From a virus, in IMG/VR virus record IMGVR_UViG_3300048121_001678, positions 233,165 through 297,164 of that record: a stretch of DNA of 64,000 nt. One strand, written 5' to 3'. Positions 56,456 through 64,000 of this stretch are shown here, piece after piece; positions within the stretch are counted from its first letter, which is position 1; each line of letters opens with the position of its first letter. The notes under the pieces were generated by a model. That model was not told the origin of the DNA. It made no database searches and was given only the letters and a program-made list of their open reading frames with translations. A program made the position numbers and the translations under genes.

Positions 56456-57100
56456 TTATTTTGTTAATATAGATAAAATTCCACCATAGTTTTCACCACC
56501 TTTAACCATACCATTGCTTACATTAACTTCATCTTCAATAGGTCCTCTAACTCTGTGTCTTAATAATAAATAAAAATTAGTTGGTTCACCATTTTTCATA
56601 ATTTGACCTTTATCACCAGAACCAGATAAAGTATAATTACCATTTGGTAAGTCAACTTTTGAAACCACATTATAACCATTTTTCTTTATATCCTCATACC
56701 TTGATAATACATTTCTTCCAATCGTATCAAAAAGTTCTTCCATTTTCTCCAATGGATATTCTTTACCCTTATAGTTGGACATTAAAGAAGGTATGATATC
56801 ACCTGACGCCCCTACATATACGTCTGAGAATTTTCCGTCAAACAGGTCTCTCACCTTAAATACTAATTGTTCACTACCGTTAGTATAGCTTATAGTGTCA
56901 ACAGTATCTGCGTATGTATGTTTACGTTTGAAACCGTAATTTGATGGCCAGTCAGGAAAATAATCACCCATTCGGTTCATAAGTCCACCAAGCATTTGAC
57001 GCTCATTCAAAGTTAAGGAATCTGGTCTATCTGCTGTTTCATTAACCAAACCCATCATCTGACGGATTTCGTTTACCTCTTTTAATATATTATTTTTCAT
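56456..57100 (-). CDS. Unknown protein with class B leader
   Basis: 214 residues. MKNNILKEVNEIRQMMGLVNE then T: class B leader ending V-N-E. Remainder unrecognised. Unlike most leader genes it has no TATTTAT just upstream and may be read through from 57115. Confidence 0.73.
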   Translation of the reverse strand: MKNNILKEVNEIRQMMGLVNETADRPDSLTLNERQMLGGLMNRMGDYFPDWPSNYGFKRKHTYADTVDTISYTNGSEQLVFKVRDLFDGKFSDVYVGASGDIIPSLMSNYKGKEYPLEKMEELFDTIGRNVLSRYEDIKKNGYNVVSKVDLPNGNYTLSGSGDKGQIMKNGEPTNFYLLLRHRVRGPIEDEVNVSNGMVKGGENYGGILSILTK

Positions 57101-57114
57101 AGTCTTATGATTAT

Positions 57115-57399
57115 TTAATTATCATATGTACTATCAGCTCCACCTGTAGAATATGATTTACCACCACCATACAGACTACCGTCTTTTTGTAATTTGTGGG
57201 TGTTACTATATATCCTTGTTACACCTTTTTCTTGTTTTAAAAATGGTCCTTTAACTTCAGTACCAGCTTGTACTTCTGTCAATTTATAAATTCCATCAGG
57301 GAAATCTTTAAGTGGTGCAGTACTTGTTAAACCTTCATTAATAACTCTATTAATGATTCTAACTAAATCGCTTTCTGTTAATGTTACGTTCTTTTTCAT
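57115..57399 (-). CDS. Unknown small protein with class A leader
   Basis: 94 residues. MKKNVTLTES...RVINE followed by G, the best hydrophobic-x-Glu/Gly site in the class. Mature part about 70 residues with a Gly/Ser/Tyr-rich end. TATTTAT on the coding strand at 57419-57413. Confidence 0.75.
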   Translation of the reverse strand: MKKNVTLTESDLVRIINRVINEGLTSTAPLKDFPDGIYKLTEVQAGTEVKGPFLKQEKGVTRIYSNTHKLQKDGSLYGGGKSYSTGGADSTYDN

Positions 57400-57423
57400 A
57401 CTTAAATTGTTTATAAATAAATA

Positions 57424-57686
57424 TATTAAAAATAAAAAAAGGCGGTAGGGGGTCGGGGGATTTTTAGAGACACATTAATAAGACTTTCTTAAAAAGGGTT
57501 CCGGCATCAGAGAGATTATAATATAGGACCGAAGGTCCGAAAAAAATTGCGAAAGACTAACGACCGAAGGTCGGACGGGTTGCGCGACGTTTTTTATATA
57601 TTGTTTAAGACACCCTTTTTTATTAGACCCTCTACTTTTCAAGGGTCACTACACCGCCCTTTCAGGGTGGGTGTTGTTCCAAATAC
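57424..57686. other. Gene-free segment with hairpins
   Basis: 263 nt. Two near-identical hairpins, GGACC-GAA-GGTCC (57526-57538) and CGACC-GAA-GGTCG (57561-57573), then GACCC/GGGTC (57626-57647) and CCCT-TTC-AGGG with extension (57652-57673). None has a clear T-run except weakly, so they may be RNA elements or terminators for the gene at 57687. Base composition is more G-rich than the regions to the left. Confidence 0.5.
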
Positions 57687-58775
57687 TTACGTCCAAATAT
57701 TTTTTACCCAATTAATAGGGGCTTTAGATTGTCTACTACAATATCCATTATTTAGGAAGTATGAATTACCCTTATCATCTCCAAATATTTCTTTTCTCTT
57801 ATAATGGTCAGTACGAATACTCTCATATTCCTGATGGGACATCTGGCAAGAATAATACCCCTGTTCGGCAGTGTTAGAAATATAGTTATAGATACCGGCT
57901 GCTCCGTGTACTGTATTACCCCCGAGTTCAGCAGAGGCGTGACACAACTGAAATAGGAAGTCAGCGCCATAACAGGCAGTAAAGAATATAGTGGTATCAT
58001 CACCGACAACATCTTTCAATTCAGATAAAAGTCCGTCCACAGCAAGACCTTTACCACGAGACATCAACAGGTTCTGTCCATCTCCGTGAGAACCGATAAC
58101 CACCTCTTTTAATGGGGTCTTCATATTACCTTTCTTTTTACGGACCACATTTATGGCATCTTCGGATGAGGTAAACACCCCTGTAACGATACCTAAAGAT
58201 TTCATAAGATAGGCTCCGATGGTCTCCCAACCTTTTTTCGGGAAGGTAAGATATAGAGAACTCGTCTTAAGTAGTCCTTCCTTCAATACGGATTCTTTTA
58301 TACTTCTTTTGTAGTCGGTCTTCTTCCAATATTTCGGAGGGTTGTCATAAAACAGTTTTGTATTTGTACTTCCCACTTCGATACTAAACTCATCGTAGGC
58401 CCCGACCATATCGTGAAAACCAATAACGATATCGGCAAAATCTGAAAAGATATTAAAACCATAATATCTTAGAAAGGATTTTTGTAGCCACGGGATAAGG
58501 ACTTTATCTGCGACCAAGTAATGGTCAATCGGCAAGTTCAATAGATGGTCTACATCGAAATAGACATCCAAGTGTATGTCTCCTGGCCCGACGTATTCAT
58601 AACCGTCAACGACCAATCGTTTCATCGTCACAGGATAGACCGATAACTTCATATCTTTTATGTGACCAATAAACCCTGAAAGGTCGGCAACCAAGTCCCC
58701 ATCAACAGGGGCGTTACCAATGAAGTTTTTCCAATTCTTATTAAAGTAATCTATTAGTGAATCAGTTACATTCAT
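57687..58775 (-). CDS. Caspase-like (clan CD) cysteine peptidase-like protein
   Basis: 362 residues. The C-terminal half has KEVVIGSHGDGQNLL (His-Gly), a short helix, and TTIFFTACYGADFLFQLC (Ala-Cys), then GGNTVHGAAGIYNY. His-Gly followed by x-x-Ala-Cys after a hydrophobic strand is the clan CD signature, as in DUF4347/C80-like proteins. The N-terminal half is unassigned. Overlaps the gene at 58772 by 4 nt. Could be a toxin or virion protease; activity unproven. Confidence 0.72.
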   Translation of the reverse strand: MNVTDSLIDYFNKNWKNFIGNAPVDGDLVADLSGFIGHIKDMKLSVYPVTMKRLVVDGYEYVGPGDIHLDVYFDVDHLLNLPIDHYLVADKVLIPWLQKSFLRYYGFNIFSDFADIVIGFHDMVGAYDEFSIEVGSTNTKLFYDNPPKYWKKTDYKRSIKESVLKEGLLKTSSLYLTFPKKGWETIGAYLMKSLGIVTGVFTSSEDAINVVRKKKGNMKTPLKEVVIGSHGDGQNLLMSRGKGLAVDGLLSELKDVVGDDTTIFFTACYGADFLFQLCHASAELGGNTVHGAAGIYNYISNTAEQGYYSCQMSHQEYESIRTDHYKRKEIFGDDKGNSYFLNNGYCSRQSKAPINWVKNIWT

Positions 58776-59293
58776 TCTTCTGTCTTGTTAATATGGTCTT
58801 GATACCTTTTCTCAGATTCTGATGATATCTTACCAATATGAAGACCAAACTTATTTCTAACTTCATTAAGTACTGTTCTTATCGTATATATTACACAAGT
58901 ATCATCATAACATTGTTCATCGTATTCGATTTCGTCATCATAGTCTTCAGGACATTCGAAGTTTGGGTCAATAGTATATCTATAGTTTAGTGACGAACTA
59001 CCACCAATACCGTTATACATTAAATCCATATTAACGGATGAGTCGGTTTTAAGAGGATATTTAACATCGACATATGTAATGTCCAAGTCACAAGGAGATT
59101 TAGAACTAAGTTTTTCTTTAATAAACCTTTCGACATTTTCTAATAACTCCCCTTGGGGGATATTAAGATATTCCTCAACAGTTTCCACATACTCATCGAA
59201 TGTTCGGAAGTTACGACCAATATACTTGGTGGTATACCAATCAATCTTACCGAGGGTATCCCATAGAATAAAAATTTGTTCCTTATTTACCAT
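58772..59293 (-). CDS. Unknown protein upstream of the caspase-like gene
   Basis: 173 residues, acidic with Cys (CDLDITYVDVKYPL, EYDEQCYDDTCVIYTIRTVL). Its ATGA overlap with 57687 suggests coordinated function. TATTTAT on the coding strand lies 5 nt before the start. Confidence 0.68.
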   Translation of the reverse strand: MVNKEQIFILWDTLGKIDWYTTKYIGRNFRTFDEYVETVEEYLNIPQGELLENVERFIKEKLSSKSPCDLDITYVDVKYPLKTDSSVNMDLMYNGIGGSSSLNYRYTIDPNFECPEDYDDEIEYDEQCYDDTCVIYTIRTVLNEVRNKFGLHIGKISSESEKRYQDHINKTEE

Positions 59294-59321
59294 AATAATA
59301 AATATATACGTTGGAGGAAAC

Positions 59322-59693
59322 TTACAGGTTATTCACTACTCGTTCATAACTCGGCCCCATATCAATACTTTCACCACTCTTCCAATGTACATTACCCCCA
59401 TTAGATAAATTAAACTCAAAGAATAATATATCCCTATTGTCGTAATCCCAATAGTACATACCAAACCCCATATACTTCATGGTCGATATTAAATCCTCAA
59501 TATCTTCAGCACTGTATTTGTTGTCATCATTCAATAACTGTATACCAAACCTCTTCGGACTCTCAATGGTATAATCATTATATCCCAATATCTCAACAAC
59601 ATCATAAGGTCTATCAAAATAAAAAGAGATACACCCAAACTTTGGATGTACCTCACTAATAATTTCCTTAACCTTATTTAAGTCGTAATCCAT
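59322..59693 (-). CDS. Unknown protein
   Basis: 123 residues. Starts YDLNKVKEIISEVHPKFGCI and contains MGFGMYYWDYDNRD, an alpha/beta sandwich-like pattern. No family recognised. One nt after the small gene at 59695. Confidence 0.68.
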   Translation of the reverse strand: MDYDLNKVKEIISEVHPKFGCISFYFDRPYDVVEILGYNDYTIESPKRFGIQLLNDDNKYSAEDIEDLISTMKYMGFGMYYWDYDNRDILFFEFNLSNGGNVHWKSGESIDMGPSYERVVNNL

Positions 59694-59694
59694 A

Positions 59695-59856
59695 TTACGC
59701 CTGTTCCTTATATATCTCAGTTCTAAACCTTATATACTTTGAACCAACACCTATACCCTTGTCGACTCCTCGTTTCCAAATCTCTTCCCTATCAGGGTAG
59801 ACCAAGATAAATCCCTTATCTATAAATCTAATACTATTCATTTCCTCCATATACAT
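59695..59856 (-). CDS. Unknown small basic protein
   Basis: 53 residues: MNSIRFIDKGFILVYPDRE, then WKRGVDKG and YIRFRTEIYKEQA. Met6 is an alternative start. Orientation and spacing fit the neighbours. Confidence 0.55.
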   Translation of the reverse strand: MYMEEMNSIRFIDKGFILVYPDREEIWKRGVDKGIGVGSKYIRFRTEIYKEQA

Positions 59857-59916
59857 ATAATAAAAAAACCTCCTACAAAGTAAAAGGTCATTATATACAA
59901 AATTTTCCCAAAATTT

Positions 59917-60291
59917 TTATTTCCCAATCTCTGAACGTAACTCAATATATCTCTTGTCTAACTTCGTACTGTAATAGTCCATAAGTGGTTTCCTAATCAT
60001 ATCATGATACAACTCATCGTTAGAACCCTCCTCATCATAATCACCAAATATACTCTGATGACCATTTTCAATCCCATCAGACATATTAAGTAACATTTCA
60101 TCTATAACAATCTTCTTGAATGCAAATAAACTACAGTTATATAAGATACTATTGGGATTGATGAAATCATTAGAAGTAGAATCCAAAGAATCGTAAAATT
60201 CATTATCCATACTTTGAATATCTATCCTCCTCCTAACATTAAGAGGTATACTCCTTAAAACTTCCTCCTTGATGATGTCGATTAATTTCAT
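59917..60291 (-). CDS. Unknown acidic protein with short leader
   Basis: 124 residues. MKLIDIIKEEVLRSIP resembles T4-type capsid-targeting peptides (I-K-E before E). Acidic helical body. TATTTAT on the coding strand at 60302-60296. Confidence 0.68.
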   Translation of the reverse strand: MKLIDIIKEEVLRSIPLNVRRRIDIQSMDNEFYDSLDSTSNDFINPNSILYNCSLFAFKKIVIDEMLLNMSDGIENGHQSIFGDYDEEGSNDELYHDMIRKPLMDYYSTKLDKRYIELRSEIGK

Positions 60292-60399
60292 ATAGATAAA
60301 TATATAAGATTATTTAAATATATCACACTCATCCTTAACCCACCTCAACCATACATTGGGGAAGGATATTAAAAATTGAGTAATGATTTTAATCCTCAA

Positions 60400-60582
60400 T
60401 TATGACAACTGATTTACTCGACCCATTATATATGATTTCTTTCTCTCCAATTCATCAACCAACCTTTGGTCGTTTGAATCCAAATCAAACTTATTCATCT
60501 TAATCTGTCCTATCTGATTATCTAACCTATGGTACTCAGCCAAAAATCTACTGTATAATTCCGCTTTCTCCGTATTGTTCAT
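60400..60582 (-). CDS. Small coiled-coil protein
   Basis: 60 residues, almost one helix (AELYSRFLAEYHRLDNQIGQ, then RLVDELERKKSY). No family recognised. Last leftward gene before the G-rich region. Confidence 0.62.
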   Translation of the reverse strand: MNNTEKAELYSRFLAEYHRLDNQIGQIKMNKFDLDSNDQRLVDELERKKSYIMGRVNQLS

Positions 60583-61015
60583 ATTCTATATATATTTGAA
60601 CATAAGATAATAATACATCCATAATTGTATATATTACCCAAATTTTCCCAAAAATTCTTTTTCACTATTTTACCCTATTTTCAAATAGGGGGTCGTGTTT
60701 TAGAAACAACCGTTTAATTTCCAATTTTTCCCAAAATTTTTTATAAACATTTTTATTACCATTTTCCCATAAGTTTTATTTAGGGGATTAAACCCCCAAA
60801 AAGACCCTTAAAAGGGGAAGGGGAGGGGGGATACGGGACCCCCATACAGGAGGGGGGGACCCCATAGGGGGCTATAACGGGGGGTATATAGGTATTGGAC
60901 ATATGGGGGGTGGTACCCTTAGGGAATATCTATGGGTGTCATGTCATAGGGGTGAGATGGCCAAATATATAATGGGGAAGTTATTAACAGACATGGTGTC
61001 AGGTTCATAAGTTTA
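60583..61015. other. Gene-free G-run region
   Basis: About 430 nt with no convincing frame. Between 60814 and 60884 the plus strand carries G-runs at 60814-60817, 60820-60823, 60825-60830, 60835-60837, 60852-60858, 60867-60871 and 60879-60884, with C-runs interspersed. Several G-quadruplexes could form. Very different from the AT-rich surroundings. Candidate replication or packaging region. Confidence 0.6.
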
Positions 61016-61276
61016 TTTGTGTATGTCAAATAATTGTTGTATCTTTGTTATGGTGCTTTAGAGTTTCCTTCCCCCGACACTTAGGGGCAGGTTGGAGTCT
61101 ACTCGGTCCCCATCGGTGATGATGGTTACACCACAAAGATAAGGATAAAAAAGTTACCATACAAGTTGTTTATTAAAAAAGAATGTTGTATCTTTACACT
61201 GATGCTTTGGTGTGTGTTTCCCCGTAGGGTTTAGAGCACCATAACAAAGATACGGATTATATATGAGACCACCAAA
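61016..61276. promoter_or_regulatory. Two pairs of convergent promoters in an inverted-repeat element
   Basis: Plus promoters: TTTG 61016 / TATCTTTG 61040-61047, and TTG 61166 / TATCTTTA 61189-61196. Minus promoters (read as CAAAGATA): 61134-61141 with CAA at 61162, and 61245-61252 with CAAA at 61273. All four spacers are 20 nt. An 18-nt inverted repeat (TATCTTTGTTATGGTGCT) joins 61040-61057 with the copy ending at 61252. Each pair faces inward over a G/C-rich segment with no ORF. Confidence 0.7.
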
Positions 61277-61283
61277 TTAAATG

Positions 61284-61610
61284 TTATTTATTATCGGGAT
61301 TAGTATGGTTATCCATTATCCCCATACAATGATATATTATATCCAACCTCAACTGTTCATACTTGTCCTCACCCATACCCATATACTTTGAGAAGAATTC
61401 AAATAGGGGTATCAGATAAGCATCAACAATAATATAGTTGTTCACCTTGACGGGTTTCTTACTCCACCCACTCTTAGCTCTTTCAAACCATATCACACAT
61501 TCGGGAACCACCTCACTATTATTGGTGAGGATGACTTTCATACCATTCTTATCCTCATCTACCCTGTGGGTAAAGTTCTCCTTTATATATTCTATCATCT
61601 CCATATCCAT
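61284..61610 (-). CDS. Unknown small protein
   Basis: 108 residues. VILTNNSEVVPECVIWFERA, VNNYIIVDAYLIPLFEFFS; mixed alpha/beta. Isolated leftward gene inside the strand-switch region. No family recognised. Confidence 0.62.
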   Translation of the reverse strand: MDMEMIEYIKENFTHRVDEDKNGMKVILTNNSEVVPECVIWFERAKSGWSKKPVKVNNYIIVDAYLIPLFEFFSKYMGMGEDKYEQLRLDIIYHCMGIMDNHTNPDNK

Positions 61611-62434
61611 AAGTATAATATTATTTTATCTTATATCCATATTAACCCCACTTTTATTTGGTATTGTCATCTTGTCATTTATACACGGTACAGTAAATCC
61701 CCGTTATCACCCACACCTTTCCCGTAGGGGAATTACCCCTGAGAAACTTATAAACAGGATTTTGTTAAAAACTATTTACCATTTTTCTTGGATTTGTCAA
61801 AATGTCAGAGGGGAGCTACATGGGGGATAGAACTTTGGAGGGTTTTCCCACTATCCCCCACTGAGGTCTGTAAAGGGTAAAACACCACTTTTTCTGTGAT
61901 TTCATCGGCAGAATCCCCACTTTATTGATTTTGTATATGTTATAATAGTGTAGAAATAGGTATGTATATATTCCAGTAAATAATAGTAGTTTGTATAGTG
62001 TTGCGGCCGAGACGAAGTCTTAAAGGTTTAATTAATTACCTCCAACGTCCCCGTAGGGGTGAATTATTTAGAATGACCTAAAAATAAGGTCTTTTTGTCA
62101 GACTATCATAAGTGGTAGAAAGTGGGAGAAAGTATTGTAATATATAACCCTTATGGGTTATTGTTTATATACTATGGATATATTTCTCTTAAGGGGTATT
62201 GTGTATATACTATTATCATATAAACCCTTTAGGGTTATGAATAAGTATTGTATGGATATCCTCTATAGGTTGTAGTGAATTAGTCTTTAGATGACCTTCT
62301 ATAGGGGATTTGGGGTAAAGTTATTTTCAGACCCTGTAAGTGAATGACCCGATAGGGGAATGAACGTCCCTGAAAGGGTAAAGGGGGATGGGAATTACTT
62401 TACACCTATATCCTCTTATTTATTATAATATAGT
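61611..62434. other. Gene-free strand-switch region
   Basis: About 820 nt with stop codons in all frames. Contains several GTAGGGG/CCCCTA motifs and a degenerate repeat of GGGTTATTGTTTATATACTA (62154) and GGGTATTGTGTATATACTA (62197). Leftward genes end their starts at 61610 and rightward genes begin at 62435, so this is the divergent point of the local gene map. No promoter of the TAnnTTTG type was recognised. Confidence 0.5.
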
Positions 62435-62548
62435 ATGTGGGTAGTTGATAATATAATTAGGGGATTAGGTATGATGATGGGTTTTACCTTATTGGGATAT
62501 TCGTTAATACATATTTATCTTTCTATACGTAGATACTTTGATAAATGA
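62435..62548 (+). CDS. Tiny membrane peptide
   Basis: 37 residues: LGMMMGFTLLGYSLIHIYLS is a single membrane helix. TATTTAT (62417-62423) lies 11 nt upstream. First rightward gene after the switch. Confidence 0.5.
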   Translation: MWVVDNIIRGLGMMMGFTLLGYSLIHIYLSIRRYFDK

Positions 62549-62562
62549 TTATATTTATTACT

Positions 62563-62829
62563 ATGGAATTAACGTCTGATACTATTATGAAACTTGTATC
62601 CTCTTTACTTAGTGAGGAGTGGTATAGTCTTATTGATGACATTAGTGTGGAGTATCAGGAGAGGAATAGTAATAATCATGATGCTGTGACCGTTTATGTT
62701 ACATTGAATCAGGATGCTATTGATAACCACGGTGATGATAAGGACGATATTGAGTTTGAGATAGAGTCTAACATTAGAAATATTGTTAAGTACATCTCCC
62801 CGTCTTTTGTATTCGTTGTTTTCCTTTAA
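62563..62829 (+). CDS. Tandem paralogue 1 of a small acidic family
   Basis: 88 residues from ATG 62563, chosen because it aligns with the starts of its two paralogues (an ATG at 62545 overlaps the previous stop). MELTSDTIMKLVSSLLSEEW, VTVYVTLNQDA and IRNIVKYISPSFVFVVFL. Function unknown. Confidence 0.72.
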   Translation: MELTSDTIMKLVSSLLSEEWYSLIDDISVEYQERNSNNHDAVTVYVTLNQDAIDNHGDDKDDIEFEIESNIRNIVKYISPSFVFVVFL

Positions 62830-62838
62830 TATAAAATT

Positions 62839-63099
62839 ATGAATGTAACACCCGAAACAGTTAGAACGTTATTGGATTCTTTGGTAACCCCTGAGTTTGA
62901 TGACATTGTTGATTACGACATCATTACTCGTCAGAACGATGAGGGTAAAACAGGTGTCGGTATTGATGTTATTATGAAACATAAGATTATCTTTAGTAAA
63001 CAAGATGAATACGATATTGAACGTAGGATTAGAAACGTGATGAAATATATCTCCCCCTCTTTTGTTATGGTGGAGTTTTATGTTACCGACGATTATTAA
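62839..63099 (+). CDS. Tandem paralogue 2
   Basis: 86 residues, MNVTPETVRTLLDSLVTPEF, VGIDVIMKHKI, IRNVMKYISPSFVMVEF. Aligns along its length with the gene at 62563, especially the KYISPSFV segment. Confidence 0.74.
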   Translation: MNVTPETVRTLLDSLVTPEFDDIVDYDIITRQNDEGKTGVGIDVIMKHKIIFSKQDEYDIERRIRNVMKYISPSFVMVEFYVTDDY

Positions 63100-63105
63100 T
63101 TAACT

Positions 63106-63396
63106 ATGGAGATTACACACGAATTAATTAAAAACCTTTTGGTTAGTTTGGTTAACCCGAAATATCCTGACTTGATTCATGACTATATGATAAAATCATC
63201 TGAGATAGGTGATTATACCGCATACGCCATTGGTGTTATTGTGAAACCTGACGAGTATACCGATATGGAAACTTATAATGGAAACCCATTCTCAGGATTG
63301 GATAGTAAGGTGGAGAAAGACGTTAAAGATACTTTGAGGTATGTTGGATTGGGACCCACTAACTCTACAGTAAGTTTATTCGTATTAGAAGATTAA
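63106..63396 (+). CDS. Tandem paralogue 3
   Basis: 96 residues, MEITHELIKNLLVSLVNPKY, AIGVIVKPDEY, VKDTLRYVGLGPTNSTVSLF. More diverged, keeping the same strand-helix order. Confidence 0.72.
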   Translation: MEITHELIKNLLVSLVNPKYPDLIHDYMIKSSEIGDYTAYAIGVIVKPDEYTDMETYNGNPFSGLDSKVEKDVKDTLRYVGLGPTNSTVSLFVLED

Positions 63397-63399
63397 GAA

Positions 63400-63984
63400 A
63401 TGGAAACAAATCAAATAAATAACTTCTTAGCCAAATACGTTAAATCGGTTTATGACGCCGATGTTTATATTGTCGACAACAATGATTGGCTCTACCCGAA
63501 GATGATTGTATACCCTTATAAGTTTTTGAAAAACAGTAAGGAGTACGACCCTGAATATGAGAAACTATTATACCATGATAACTTTGTTAAACTTCTAAAA
63601 GACTCTTTGAAGTATATCGGTAAAAGTGATATGTCATATAACAGACCTGAATATACATTGTCAGAAGATTGGGGTGAATACTTTAATGATTATCTTAAAA
63701 ACCTTGAATACCTTATCCCGATGTTCTTTGATACAGATTATCTTCCCGAAGATAAACAAGGGATTGTTGAAGATACTGACGCTAAAGTTGGTAACGTATG
63801 GTTCACTGGCGGATATTTAGTTAATGGTATGATAGCACCAATTGAACCCGAATTGAGTGTTAAGATTGTTGTTAGTAAAAAAGGAAAAGATATGATTCAT
63901 ACTTACTCTCCATCCTTTGATGACTATTTATCTAATAACATGAACGTCGATGAACAAATCGAACTATATTTTGATATAAAGTAA
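63400..63984 (+). CDS. Longer relative of the tandem family
   Basis: 194 residues. The first 80 (METNQINNFLAKYVKSVYDA, LLKDSLKYIGKSDMSYN) resemble the small paralogues; the second half (VGNVWFTGGYLVNGMIAPIE, IVVSKKGKDMIHTYSPSF) may be a second, diverged copy, so the protein could be a fusion of two units. Confidence 0.7.
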   Translation: METNQINNFLAKYVKSVYDADVYIVDNNDWLYPKMIVYPYKFLKNSKEYDPEYEKLLYHDNFVKLLKDSLKYIGKSDMSYNRPEYTLSEDWGEYFNDYLKNLEYLIPMFFDTDYLPEDKQGIVEDTDAKVGNVWFTGGYLVNGMIAPIEPELSVKIVVSKKGKDMIHTYSPSFDDYLSNNMNVDEQIELYFDIK

Positions 63985-64000
63985 TGAAAAAGTATTTAAT
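63984..64000 (+). CDS. Start of a gene running off the right edge
   Basis: ATG overlaps the previous stop (TAATG) and reads MKKYL to the window end. Nothing more can be said. Confidence 0.5.

Noticed and set aside
60814-60884. Low-complexity G-runs as an assembly artefact
   Set aside because: Runs are irregular and interspersed with normal sequence and C-runs, unlike adapter or poly-G errors; still worth a coverage check.
1-64000. Bacterial chromosome segment
   Set aside because: No housekeeping operons or rRNA; instead tmRNA plus tRNA cluster, endolysin, intron homing gene, very small overlapping genes and many orphan proteins. Absence of structural genes in the window leaves some doubt.

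Overview
The window looks like part of a large (jumbo-type) double-stranded DNA phage genome infecting a Bacteroidota host, probably an aquatic flavobacterium. The main evidence is: dense small genes on both strands with ATGA/TAATG overlaps; an endolysin; a tmRNA gene; six tRNA genes, one interrupted by a group I intron carrying an HNH gene; and many unrecognised acidic small proteins. The host assignment rests on promoters of the Bacteroidota type (TTTG, 19-20 nt, TAnnTTTG), Bacteroidota-specific small families (Lacal_2735-like, TIGR03643-like, a DUF6952-like protein), a GET-type tmRNA tag start and a type IX secretion-like C-terminal domain. No terminase, capsid, tail or polymerase gene lies in this window, so the phage assignment is inferred from context.

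Layout. 1-11 kb: end of a CAP-domain gene, tmRNA, GT25 glycosyltransferase, endolysin, HNH protein, then a leftward operon of large unknown proteins. 11-19 kb: mixed small genes, an RmlC epimerase, a metalloprotease-like protein. 19-27 kb: a rightward metabolic and surface block (secreted nuclease, thioesterase, cytidylyltransferases, FkbM methyltransferase, FKBP isomerase, CysC-like kinase, HAD phosphatase, two NodU/TobZ carbamoyltransferases and a membrane-anchored glucosaminidase). 27-33.7 kb: small genes, including a tandem array of tiny overlapping genes that all end in the same peptide. 33.7-35.3 kb: tRNA cluster. 35-43 kb: methylglyoxal synthase, kinases, HAD proteins, 2OG oxygenases, a T9SS-like secreted protein, ClpP. 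43.3-47 kb (leftward): a compact operon encoding a microbial rhodopsin, two membrane/coiled-coil proteins, a CheY-like receiver and a PAS histidine kinase. 47-60.6 kb: mostly leftward small genes, many with short related N-termini, and a caspase-like protein. 60.6-62.4 kb: an almost gene-free, G-run-rich strand-switch region with paired convergent promoters. 62.4-64 kb: rightward tandem paralogues.

The most striking unit is the rhodopsin plus two-component operon (46.9-43.3 kb), which reads as a phage-borne light-sensing pathway. Second is the array at 30.4-31.6 kb, where a roughly 21-bp repeat forms every gene junction. Third is a set of more than ten otherwise unrelated proteins sharing short N-terminal leaders that end in a hydrophobic-x-Glu site, like the capsid-targeting peptides removed by T4 prohead protease. 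Many of those genes are preceded by TATTTAT about 13-22 nt before the start, a candidate phage-specific (late) promoter distinct from the TAnnTTTG promoters of other genes.

All calls are by reading sequence only; no database search was run.
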